Of a DNA stretch of 64,000 nt, positions 7,424 to 14,870 are shown piece by piece. Made by a program: the position numbers and the translations under genes. Position 1 is the first letter of the stretch; each line of letters opens with the position of its first letter. The notes under the pieces are model-generated. The model ran no database searches. It saw only the letters and a program-made list of their open reading frames with translations, and was not told where the DNA came from. Source of the stretch: Opitutaceae bacterium (GTDB taxonomy: Bacteria; Verrucomicrobiota; Verrucomicrobiia; Opitutales; Opitutaceae); the NCBI GenBank assembly GCA_016794785.1, contig JAEUHC010000004.1:1-64000 (forward strand), read 5' to 3'.

Positions 7424-8307
7424 GCAAGCCGCCGCACCTCTTCACGCTCACCGGCAATCTGCTGGCGGAGGACACGCTGGAGTTCGAGACGTGGACTCCG
7501 GGCAAAACGCAGCGCGCGCGCCACGCGACGTTCCAGGTCGGCGGCAAGGGCATCAACGTCGCCAAGATGCTCCGCCGCCTCGGCGCGGCGCACACCGCGC
7601 TGGCGTTCACCGGCGGCGCGACCGGCCGCGCCTGCGAGGAGTGGCTCCACGCGCAGGGCTTCGCGTGCCGGCTCTTCACCACCACAACGCCCACCCGGCG
7701 CGGCACCGTCGTGCGCGACCGCTCGGGCGCGCATGCGGAGACGACGTTTCTCGGCGCCGACTCCCCGGCGGACGCGGCGGCGTTGAAAGCGTGCGGCGAT
7801 TTTCTCGACGCCCAGCCCGACGGACAGGTGCTCGCCCTGTGCGGGAGTTTTCCCGGCTGGACGAGCCCGGACGCCGCGCCCCTGCGCGCCGCGCTGCAGC
7901 GCTGGGCCCGGCGCGGCGCGCTCGTCGCCGACACCTACGGCCCGCCGTTGAACGACCTCGTCGCCGAGCCACTCGCGCTCCTGAAGATCAACGCCGACGA
8001 AGCGCGCACCCTGCCCGGCGGAGCGACCGCGGCGCTCCCCTCCGCGCTACATCGCTGGATCGTGACCGACGGGCCGCGGACGGTGCGCTTGCGCGACGGC
8101 GCTGGCGCTGAGGAGACATTATTTCCCCCGCCGGTCCGAGAAATCTCTCCCACCGGGTCCGGCGATGTGCTGCTGGCGGTGGTGCTCGAAGCCCTGTTTG
8201 TCCGCGGCCGGCCCTTGCGCGAAGCGGTGCTCGAGGCGCTCCCGCTGGCCGCGGCCAACGCCGCGCATCCGGGCATCGCCGAGTTTCCGTGGCCCTCTGA
8301 GGTGTAA
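7420..8307 (+). CDS. PfkB-family sugar kinase (1-phosphofructokinase-like)
   Basis: 295 residues of the ribokinase/PfkB superfamily. The first signature, FQVGGKGINVAKMLRRLG, and the C-terminal catalytic PTGSGDVLLAVVLEAL loop (catalytic Asp in TGSGD) are intact. The GGKGxNxA form is typical of the LacC/FruK (tagatose-6-phosphate or fructose-1-phosphate) branch. ATP-dependent phosphorylation of a phosphosugar is therefore likely; the sugar is not certain. The ATG overlaps the MFS stop, so the pair is translationally coupled. The longer in-frame extension upstream is a shadow of the MFS gene. Confidence 0.85.
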   Translation: MSKPPHLFTLTGNLLAEDTLEFETWTPGKTQRARHATFQVGGKGINVAKMLRRLGAAHTALAFTGGATGRACEEWLHAQGFACRLFTTTTPTRRGTVVRDRSGAHAETTFLGADSPADAAALKACGDFLDAQPDGQVLALCGSFPGWTSPDAAPLRAALQRWARRGALVADTYGPPLNDLVAEPLALLKINADEARTLPGGATAALPSALHRWIVTDGPRTVRLRDGAGAEETLFPPPVREISPTGSGDVLLAVVLEALFVRGRPLREAVLEALPLAAANAAHPGIAEFPWPSEV

Positions 8308-8324
8308 GCACGCCAAATAAAGCC

Positions 8325-8354
8325 TTGCGTTCGCTTTCGCCGAAACGCTTATTC
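8325..8354 (+). promoter_or_regulatory. Possible promoter for rplU-rpmA
   Basis: A TTGCGT hexamer (8325-8330) and TTATTC (8349-8354) are spaced 18 bases apart, in the 61-base gap before rplU. The match to the housekeeping consensus is weak. Confidence 0.25.
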
Positions 8355-8368
8355 CCCGGTTTTCTTTT

Positions 8369-8683
8369 ATGAAAGCGACCATCAAGACCCAAGGGCAGCA
8401 GTTCACTGTCACCGAGGGCGACATCCTTACCGTAAACCGCTACCCCGGCACTGAGAAGGGCGCGACCATCGAGATCACCGACGTGCTCGCCGCGGGCGAA
8501 GGCGCGTCGTATCGCGTGGGCACCCCGCGTCTTGCGGGCGCCAGCGTCTCGGCCACCATCGTCGAGAACAAGCGCGGCAAGAAGATCGTCGTTTTCAAGA
8601 AGACCAAGCGCAAGGGCATGGAGCGCAAGCAGGGCCACCGCCAGGATCTGTCGGTGATCAAGATCGAGTCCATCAAGGCTTAA
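8369..8683 (+). CDS. rplU: 50S ribosomal protein L21
   Basis: 104 residues, the usual L21 length. It starts [18 protein letters not shown] and carries the family core [25 protein letters not shown] near the C-terminus, which contacts 23S rRNA. The partner L27 gene follows 23 bases downstream, the standard rplU-rpmA order. A 61-base gap separates it from the upstream kinase, so it probably has its own promoter. Confidence 0.97.
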   Translation: MKATIKTQGQQFTVTEGDILTVNRYPGTEKGATIEITDVLAAGEGASYRVGTPRLAGASVSATIVENKRGKKIVVFKKTKRKGMERKQGHRQDLSVIKIESIKA

Positions 8684-8691
8684 GCTAAACC

Positions 8692-8697
8692 AAGGAG
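8692..8697 (+). promoter_or_regulatory. Ribosome binding site of rpmA
   Basis: AAGGAG lies 9 bases before the rpmA ATG at 8707, a near-perfect Shine-Dalgarno sequence. Many genes elsewhere in the window do not show one as clear. Confidence 0.7.
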
Positions 8698-8706
8698 ACC
8701 ACTACC

Positions 8707-8955
8707 ATGGCACATAAAAAGGGTCAGGGCACATCGATGAACGGACGCGACAGCGTCTCAAAGCGCCTGGGCGTGAAGCTCTTTGGCGGCCAGTCGGTTC
8801 GCGCCGGTGGCATCATCGTCCGGCAGCGCGGCAGCAAGCACCATGCGGGCGAGAACGTCGGCATCGGCCGCGACTGGACGCTCTTCGCGCTCAAGGACGG
8901 CCACGTCCAGTTCAACAAAGCGAAGCGCACCGTCTCGGTCGTCACCGCCGCCTGA
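8707..8955 (+). CDS. rpmA: 50S ribosomal protein L27
   Basis: 82 residues. The N-terminus [16 protein letters not shown] is the flexible tail that reaches the peptidyl-transferase centre, followed by the conserved [22 protein letters not shown] and H(H)[16 protein letters not shown]. No Firmicutes-type cleaved extension precedes it. The tail has GQGTSM where many bacteria have GGGSSR, a small family-level difference. A strong terminator follows. Confidence 0.97.
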   Translation: MAHKKGQGTSMNGRDSVSKRLGVKLFGGQSVRAGGIIVRQRGSKHHAGENVGIGRDWTLFALKDGHVQFNKAKRTVSVVTAA

Positions 8956-8983
8956 GCAGTCCGACAGTTCATCTCGTTTTTCG

Positions 8984-9013
8984 AGGCCGGTCGCCAGACC
9001 GGCCTTTTGTTTT
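8984..9013 (+). terminator. Intrinsic terminator after rpmA
   Basis: A perfect 9-bp stem AGGCCGGTC (8984-8992) pairs with 8997-9005 around a GCCA loop, followed by TTTGTTTTG. It separates the ribosomal operon from the actin-like gene set. Confidence 0.85.
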
Positions 9014-9047
9014 GCCCGGGTTTCAACCCTCGCCCTAGTTTGCGCCG

Positions 9048-9374
9048 ATGCCCGATCGCCTCGACGAACTCCGCCGCCAGCGCGCCCTCGTGCAGGAACA
9101 TCTCGCTTGGCTGGAGCGCGAAATCACCGCGACAGAAGGCAAAGCCGCGCCCAACAAACCAACCGTGGCGACGCCGCTTCCCGCGATGCGTGCGGCCACC
9201 CAGGCCAGCGCGCCACTGGACACGCGGGTGGAGGATGTCCTCGCCCACTACCGCAAGGAGCCGGCCACCGTAAAACAGGATGTGCGCAAGGGCTGCCTGA
9301 TCTATTTCGCCCTCGCGCTTTTCGCCGTCGCGGCGGTCGTGGCGCTTTTTTATTTCACGCTCGGCCCGAAGTAA
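9048..9374 (+). CDS. Coiled-coil, C-terminal membrane-anchor protein
   Basis: 108 residues, no family recognised. The N-terminal 30 residues form a charged helix (LDELRRQRALVQEHLAWL) that could be a coiled coil. A proline/alanine linker follows, then a conserved-looking helix (DTRVEDVLAHYRKEP). One membrane helix spans about residues 82-104, leaving four C-terminal residues outside. This is the layout of a tail-anchored membrane protein with a cytoplasmic adaptor domain. It is the first of three same-strand genes ending in the actin-like ATPase, so a filament-to-membrane linker is a reasonable hypothesis. Confidence 0.65.
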   Translation: MPDRLDELRRQRALVQEHLAWLEREITATEGKAAPNKPTVATPLPAMRAATQASAPLDTRVEDVLAHYRKEPATVKQDVRKGCLIYFALALFAVAAVVALFYFTLGPK

Positions 9375-9430
9375 GCGCACGCGCCGGAGATTTTCCCGAA
9401 CCGCCGCGCGCGGCGTGGGTCTAGGACGCA

Positions 9431-9895
9431 TTGTCCCATCTCGTCGCGCCCATTCCCCCGCCCGCCACCGTTTCCGCCCAGCCGACTGCGGCGCCGGATT
9501 GGATCGATGTGGCCCGGCTGTGCCGGCGGATTTGCCTGCTCGTCGAACGCGGCGAAATCGCCGAGGCTGATCGCCTGCGCACCGGGGAATTCTCCGCGGC
9601 CGTCTCGGCGCTCCGCGCCGCCGGCACGGACGGCGCGATGTTCGCGATTGAGGCCGAGCGCCTCGCGCACGCGACCCTGATCGCCGAATTTCTCGCGCCC
9701 CTGCTCGCCGCGCGCCTCCAGCCCGCGGCGCGGCGCGACATGCCGGCTCCGTCTCTCGCACGAATCGCCGCGCTGACGCCGGAACCGGCCGCGCCCGCCC
9801 GCTCCGCGGCTCCGGGCAACATCGCTGATTTCATCGACGAAATGCTCGCGCGCGAACACCCCGCGCCCGCCTCCCGCGATCAGCGCGCCTCATGA
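9431..9895 (+). CDS. Helical hypothetical protein next to actin-like gene
   Basis: 154 residues, no recognised family. After a proline/alanine-rich first 22 residues, two helices follow (WIDVARLCRRICLLVERGEIAEADRLR and a long alanine-rich helix). After a low-complexity linker there is a short terminal motif, NIADFIDEMLAREHP, that could be a docking peptide. The start is TTG at 9431, since no ATG or GTG lies closer to the region of coding character. There is no signal peptide or membrane helix. It sits 52 bases before the actin-like gene and is probably in its operon. Confidence 0.55.
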   Translation: MSHLVAPIPPPATVSAQPTAAPDWIDVARLCRRICLLVERGEIAEADRLRTGEFSAAVSALRAAGTDGAMFAIEAERLAHATLIAEFLAPLLAARLQPAARRDMPAPSLARIAALTPEPAAPARSAAPGNIADFIDEMLAREHPAPASRDQRAS

Positions 9896-9947
9896 ACCAT
9901 TCCAGCCCGGCTCAGCCTCAACCACCACCCAACAAAGAAATCCATCC

Positions 9948-11093
9948 ATGACGACAGCCACCCTGGAAAAGCCCGCCGCAGCCACCACGGCCCCCGGCGC
10001 CCCCGCCTCCCCTCCGTCCCGTGCCGCCGCGGCCAAGATCATTTTGCTCGGCTTCGATCTCGGCACCAACAAGTCCTGCGCCCTCGCCGGTCCGCCCGGG
10101 AGCACCGACATCGTGGTCAGCAAGGTCGTCCCGACCGTCGTCGGCTACGTGAAGGACGGGATTGTCGACGGCATCATCGCCGGCAACGCCCAGGTCCTCC
10201 ACGGCGAGGAGGCGCTCCGCCACATGCTGCACGTGCGACTCGTCGCGCCGGTGGCCGAGGGCGTGATCGCCGATCCCGCGGTGGCGCGGGATTTTCTCCG
10301 CCACATCCGCTCGCTCGTCGATCCCAGCGGGCAGGCGGAAATCCGCGCCGTCATCGGCGTGCCCGCCAACGCCGGGGCCGCCGCCCGCGACGACATCCGC
10401 CGCTGCGCCCAGGGCATCTTCGATCGCGTGCTGCTCATCCCCGAGCCGTTTCTCGCGGCGCTCGGCTTCCGCGACGACTCGCGCGTCAACCAACCCAACT
10501 ACCTCGATCCCGTGGTGAACTCGCTCTTCATCGACATCGGCGGCGGCACCAGCGACCTCTGCCTCGTGCAAGGCTACTTCCCGACCGCCGAGGATCAGAT
10601 CAGCGTCCCCTTTGCCGGCGACGCCATCGACGCCGCGCTCCACGCGGAGCTCGATCGCGTCTATCCCAACAACGGCCTCTCCCGCCACCGGGTCCGTGAG
10701 CTCAAGGAGACGCACGGCTACGTCGGCCCCTCGCGCAAACCGATCGAGGTCAAGGTCGTCATGGGCGGCAAGGCGCACACGCTCGAACTCGGCGACGCGC
10801 TCGCCCGCGCCGGCAACGCCCTCATCGAGAAAATCTATCCGTCCCTCACGCGCCTGATCGAGCGCGCGTCCTCCGATTCGGTGCTCGCCCTGCTCCAGAA
10901 CATCGTCGTCACCGGCGGCGGCTCGCAGATCCGGGGCATCGACGCCGTGCTGCAAAAAAAGCTGACGGACGACGGCTACGAATCGCCGAAGGTGAAACTC
11001 GCCGGCCAGGACTTCAAACGCTACGTCGCGATCGGCGCCCTCAAGGCCGCCCGCTCCGCGCGCGAGAACCAGTGGCAGGTGCTGCTCGGGTGA
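9948..11093 (+). CDS. Actin-like ATPase, MamK-like
   Basis: 381 residues of the actin/MreB/Hsp70 ATPase fold. Phosphate-1 motif GFDLGTNKS is at residues 35-43, phosphate-2 DIGGGTSDL at 196-204 and the adenosine motif VTGGGSQIRG at 321-330. Several stretches resemble the magnetosome actin MamK as I recall it: VIGVPANA near 136, EPFLAALG near 166, AEDQISVPFAGDAID near 214 and LLQNIVVTGGGSQIRG near 315. It is clearly not standard MreB, which lacks the EDQ...AG segment. A 30-residue alanine/proline-rich N-terminal extension precedes the fold. A GC-rich hairpin follows. No magnetosome genes are nearby, so the cargo or function is unknown. Confidence 0.85.
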   Translation: MTTATLEKPAAATTAPGAPASPPSRAAAAKIILLGFDLGTNKSCALAGPPGSTDIVVSKVVPTVVGYVKDGIVDGIIAGNAQVLHGEEALRHMLHVRLVAPVAEGVIADPAVARDFLRHIRSLVDPSGQAEIRAVIGVPANAGAAARDDIRRCAQGIFDRVLLIPEPFLAALGFRDDSRVNQPNYLDPVVNSLFIDIGGGTSDLCLVQGYFPTAEDQISVPFAGDAIDAALHAELDRVYPNNGLSRHRVRELKETHGYVGPSRKPIEVKVVMGGKAHTLELGDALARAGNALIEKIYPSLTRLIERASSDSVLALLQNIVVTGGGSQIRGIDAVLQKKLTDDGYESPKVKLAGQDFKRYVAIGALKAARSARENQWQVLLG

Positions 11094-11120
11094 GCGGCTC
11101 ACACCACCGCTGCTGAACCT

Positions 11121-11144
11121 GCGCCGCGCCATTCGGCGCGGCGC
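11121..11144. terminator. Bidirectional hairpin after actin-like gene
   Basis: GCGCCGCGCC (11121-11130) pairs perfectly with 11135-11144 around ATTC. It lies between the convergent actin-like gene and the small membrane gene. No T-tract on either side. Confidence 0.55.
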
Positions 11145-11147
11145 GGG

Positions 11148-11436
11148 TCACAGATAAACCAGCACGCAGGCCGTGATCGCGAGCGCGACGGCGCAGGCGC
11201 CGGCGGCGATCGCCCAGAGCAGGTTCCGCCGCTGCGCCGCGATCGCCAGCGTCGAGAGGATCACGCCCATCTGCGCCGCGAGCATGCCGTAGAAAAACCG
11301 GGCGCTGCGCCGCTGGTGCCGCTCGGCGGCCAGGTTGCTCTTGCGCACCTGCAATTCAAAGAGCTCCGCGATCGTCAGGTTGAGGCAGGCCTCGGTGTCG
11401 TAGCGCCCGGAGGCTGATTTTGGGAACGTCCGCCAT
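11148..11436 (-). pseudogene. Small two-helix membrane protein, frameshifted
   Basis: The intact 3' part ends in two membrane helices (FFYGMLAAQMGVILSTLAIA and LLWAIAAGACAVALAITACV). Protein-like sequence continues upstream of the first possible in-frame start (TTG at 11354), reading GRYDTEACLNLTIAELFELQ. The only good ATG, at 11436, gives MADVPKIS in another frame. A one-base shift around 11405-11420, beside AAAA and GGG runs, would join them into a protein of about 96 residues. It is either a real frameshift or an assembly error. The family is not recognised. Confidence 0.55.
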
Positions 11437-11488
11437 GCGCGGCAGCTTGCGCCGGGCGAAAGTCACGGCAACACCTCAAGCGTTCCCC

Positions 11489-12438
11489 ATGAAATTCCTC
11501 CCCACCCTCCTCTCCACCGCGGCGCTGCTCGCCGCTCCGCTCCCTGCCGCTGAATTCCACGTTGATCAAGCCGACGAGTTTGCGCGCCTCGTGCCGCCCG
11601 GCGCCAAGGTCGCCAAACTCGCCGGCGACATGGGCTTCATCGAAGGCCCCGTCTGGGTAAAGACCGACGGCGGTCATCTCGTTTTCAGCGATATTCCGAA
11701 CAACGAGCTCAAACGCTGGAGCGCCCCGGGGGCCTCGCGACTTTCCGCCAGCCGAGCCAGAATGCCAACGGCAACACCCTCGATCTCACGGGCCGGCTCG
11801 TGACGTGCGAGCACAGCGGCCGGCGCGTGGCCGTGCTTGAAAAGGACGGCATGCTGCGCACGGTCGTCGATTACTTCGAGGGCAAGAAGCTCAACTCGCC
11901 CAACGACGTGGTCGTGAAGTCAGACGGCACGCTCTGGTTCACCGATCCGGAATACGGGCTGAAGACCGACCCGGCCACCAAGCAGCGCGTCGGCAAGGAG
12001 CAGCCCGGCAACTACGTCTATCGCCACGATCCCAAGACCGGGAAGACCACCGCCGTCGTGAAGGATTTCGTGCAGCCCAACGGCCTCGCGTTTTCCCCCG
12101 ACGAGAAAAAACTCTACGTGGCCGACTCCGGCACGCCGCGGCACATCCGTGTCTTCGCCGTCGCGCCTGACGGCACGCTGAGCGGCGGCGCCGTTTTCTG
12201 CACGATCGACAAGGGCGGACCCGACGGCATCCGCGTGGATCGCGACGGACGCGTGTGGTCCAGCGCGGGCGACGGGGTGCAAATCTTCGCGGCCGACGGC
12301 CGGCGCATCGGCAAGATTCTCACGCCCGAGGCGGCCGCCAACCTTTGCTTCGGCGGCAGCGACGGAAAGACCCTGTTCATGACCGCCCGGAAATCACTCT
12401 ACTCCGTGCCGGTGCTCGTGACCGGCGCGGCCCGCTGA
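11489..12438 (+). pseudogene. SMP-30/gluconolactonase family protein, frameshifted
   Basis: The first 80 residues (signal peptide, then GDMGFIEGPVWVKTDGGHLVFSDI) and the rest (LNSPNDVVVKSDGTLWFTDPEYG, NGLAFSPDEKKLYVADSG, DGIRVDRDGRVW) make up one six-bladed propeller of the SMP-30/gluconolactonase family, which hydrolyses sugar lactones using a divalent metal. The frame changes at the CCCCGGGGG run at 11724-11732: after ELKRWSAPG the reading continues one frame over as GLATFRQPSQNANGNT. Restoring one base gives about 316 residues. It may be a sequencing error in a homopolymer or a true pseudogene. Confidence 0.75.
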
Positions 12439-12451
12439 AAACCGAGCCAAC

Positions 12452-12829
12452 TCAGAGACGATACGAAGGCAGCAGCGAACCACGCCGTGGCGGCTCGATG
12501 CGCTGCACCGGCACACGCGGAGTCGCGGCTCCAGGGCGCAATTGCTGCTCGAACTTCAAAAGGTCGGTCGGCGAAGGCACAGCCGGCTGGTCCGCCGGGC
12601 TCGTCCACGCGACGAGCTGGCCGCGCAGGAAAACCACCTCGGCCTTGCAGTCGTAAATGCCGACCTCGAAGTCGCGGCCGCGGCTGGCGAAAAGGTGATC
12701 ACCAAGCACCGCGCTGGCCTGCTCGGGGGTCATCCCGGGTTTCAACTTCTCCCACGAATCCGCCGCCGCACTAGCCGCGGGAGCGGCCAGGATCGCGAGC
12801 GCGAGGAAGTGGCGACGGGAGAGAAACAT
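12452..12829 (-). CDS. BamE/SmpA-like exported protein with Tat-like signal
   Basis: 125 residues. It starts MFLSRRHFLALAILAAPAAS, a signal peptide with a twin-arginine-like SRRHFLAL, followed after cleavage by LKPGMTPEQASAVLGDHLF. The GMTxEQ...LG pattern and the following beta strands (EVVFLRGQLVAWTSP) resemble the SmpA/BamE/OmlA-like fold. The C-terminal 40 residues are proline/arginine-rich and low complexity. There is no lipobox cysteine, so it is not a standard BamE lipoprotein. Start ATG 12829 is set by the signal peptide. The role is unknown, probably periplasmic. Confidence 0.65.
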   Translation of the reverse strand: MFLSRRHFLALAILAAPAASAAADSWEKLKPGMTPEQASAVLGDHLFASRGRDFEVGIYDCKAEVVFLRGQLVAWTSPADQPAVPSPTDLLKFEQQLRPGAATPRVPVQRIEPPRRGSLLPSYRL

Positions 12830-12894
12830 TGTTCCTCCAATCGACCCCCACCGCCGAAACCTAAGTAAGAATACGCGCCGCGGGCGGGCCCGGA

Positions 12895-14844
12895 TCAGCT
12901 CTCGGCGCGGGCCTTGGCGTCGGCCTCGATGAGCTTGTTGAGCTTGTCGAGCGTCGCCCGCACGCGGGCTTTGACCGCGGGCAATTCGGCCGCGCTGGCC
13001 ACCTTCTCGTTGGCGAAAAGGTAGAACTTCATCTTGGGCTCCGTGCCGCTGCCGCGCGCGGCGAACGAGTAGCCGTTGGCCAGCGTGACCACATAGAGAT
13101 CCTGCTTCGGGATCAGTTCGCCGTCGGCGTCGCGGATGTCCTCGCGGCCGAAGTCCTGGAACTTGGCCACCGCCACATCTCCGAACGCCTTGGGCGGGCT
13201 CGCGCGGTAGGTCTCGAGGATGCGCTTGATCTTCGCGTTGCCGCTCGCGCCCTCGTAGTAGATGTTGATCACGCCTTCGAGGTAGAAGCCGTAGCGGAGG
13301 AAAATCTCGTCGAGATACTCGGGCACGGTGAGACCGCGGGCCTTCACCCAAGCGCAGACCTCGGCAAACATGAGGCAGGCGGAATTGCCGTCCTTGTCGC
13401 GCAGGTAGTCGTTGGGCAGGTAGCCGTAGCTCTCCTCGGTGCCGAAGACGTAGAAAGTGCTGTGCTGCTGGAGCAGCTTCGCGCGCTGCTCGAACGGCGT
13501 CGCCTCATAGTCGAAGCCCGGCCCCATCGCGGCCCGGAGCTGCGCCTCGTAGCCGCCCATCTTTGCCGCGATCCACTTGAAGCCGGTGAGGGTGTTGATG
13601 ACCTTCACGCCGTGGCCGCGGCCGATGGCGTCCTGCAGGCGCGTCGTCACAAACGTGTTGATGATCGCGGCGCGCGGCGAACCCTCGCGCGGAATCCAGC
13701 CGAGCTCCTTGTATTTGGTGAGGCGGTAATCGGTGAGCAGCGCGCCGATTTGATTGCCGGACAGAAGCTCGAGCTTGCCGGCGCGGTTGCGCACCGCGCA
13801 GCCCATGCGATCCGCATCGGGATCGGTCGCGAGCACGACGTCGCCCCCCTCGCGCTCCGCGAGCGCCACGGCGCGCGACAGCGCCTCGGCGTTCTCGGGG
13901 TTCGGCGACTTGACGGTCGGGAACCGCGCGTCGCCGGCGAGCTGCTCAGGCACGGGCACGACTTCGCAACCCGCGTTCTTGAGCAGCGGCAGCGAATGCA
14001 CCGCGCCCGTTCCGTGGATGTTGGTGAAGACGACCTTCAGTTTCGTTTTCTTGAAAACGGAGACGTCGAGCGCGGCCTTGGCGGCGACCGCAAGGTAGGC
14101 TTCGTCGGCGTCGCGGCCCAGCGTGGTGACACCGTCAAGCTTCGGCGCGAGGAAGCGGCCCAGCTCGGCGAGCGGCACGGCGTTGACCTCGGAGACGATA
14201 CCCTTGTCGTGCGGCGGCACGACCTGCGCGCCGTCGTCGAAGTAGGCCTTGAAGCCATTGTCGTGGGGCGGATTGTGGCTCGCCGTAATCACGACGCCCG
14301 CGTGGGCCTTGAGCCAGCGCACGGAGTAACTGAGCTGCGGCGTGGGCCGCGGGCCGTCGAACACGAAGGCCTCGCCGCCGAGCTGCGTCCACGTCGAGGC
14401 CGCGAGATTGGAAAAATGCCGCGAGAAATGCCGCACATCGTGCGCGATCACGAGACGCGGGCGCGCGGAAGATTTTTTCTGCGCGAGGTATTTCGCCGTG
14501 TAGCGGTGCAACCCGACCACGGCGCGGATGAGCGTGAAGTCGTTCAGCATGTTGCTGCCGATCGCCGCGTGTTCGGGCGAACCGGTGGCGGACAGCGTGC
14601 CGGTCTCCGCGCTCGCGGGGACGACCCCGATGGTGCGGCCGCGCATGCCGCCGGTGCCGAACTCGAGGAAACGGTAGAAACGGTCGTTCAGCTCGCCCCA
14701 CGCGCCCTTGGAAACCAGCTCGGCGATGCTCTGCTCGGCCCAGCCGGGCAGCTTCGCGGCGAGAAACGCCGCGATATTCTCGGCCGTGGCGGGGAGCAGG
14801 TGGCCCGCCTTGGTGGCGGCGGTGATGGCATCGGTAAGCGTCAT
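12895..14844 (-). CDS. Phosphoglucomutase/phosphomannomutase family
   Basis: 649 residues of the alpha-D-phosphohexomutase superfamily, close to the longer PgcA/PGM2-like branch. The active-site serine lies in TASHNPP (Ser189), the magnesium loop is DPDADR (341-346), the sugar-binding loop is GTEESYG and the phosphate-binding loop RGSGTEPK is near the C-terminus. All four are intact. It interconverts glucose-1-phosphate and glucose-6-phosphate or related sugars. ATG 14844 is chosen over upstream codons that overlap the previous gene's end. It sits 26 bases after the nucleotidyltransferase gene, which would use its product. Confidence 0.92.
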   Translation of the reverse strand: MTLTDAITAATKAGHLLPATAENIAAFLAAKLPGWAEQSIAELVSKGAWGELNDRFYRFLEFGTGGMRGRTIGVVPASAETGTLSATGSPEHAAIGSNMLNDFTLIRAVVGLHRYTAKYLAQKKSSARPRLVIAHDVRHFSRHFSNLAASTWTQLGGEAFVFDGPRPTPQLSYSVRWLKAHAGVVITASHNPPHDNGFKAYFDDGAQVVPPHDKGIVSEVNAVPLAELGRFLAPKLDGVTTLGRDADEAYLAVAAKAALDVSVFKKTKLKVVFTNIHGTGAVHSLPLLKNAGCEVVPVPEQLAGDARFPTVKSPNPENAEALSRAVALAEREGGDVVLATDPDADRMGCAVRNRAGKLELLSGNQIGALLTDYRLTKYKELGWIPREGSPRAAIINTFVTTRLQDAIGRGHGVKVINTLTGFKWIAAKMGGYEAQLRAAMGPGFDYEATPFEQRAKLLQQHSTFYVFGTEESYGYLPNDYLRDKDGNSACLMFAEVCAWVKARGLTVPEYLDEIFLRYGFYLEGVINIYYEGASGNAKIKRILETYRASPPKAFGDVAVAKFQDFGREDIRDADGELIPKQDLYVVTLANGYSFAARGSGTEPKMKFYLFANEKVASAAELPAVKARVRATLDKLNKLIEADAKARAES

Positions 14845-14870
14845 GTTGGGCGATGAGCGAAGGCGGTTTT

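Noticed and set aside
9948..11093. Standard MreB rod-shape protein
   Set aside because: Usual mreB is followed by mreC and mreD and lacks this EDQ...AGD segment and the long Ala/Pro N-terminus. The MamK-like reading fits better.
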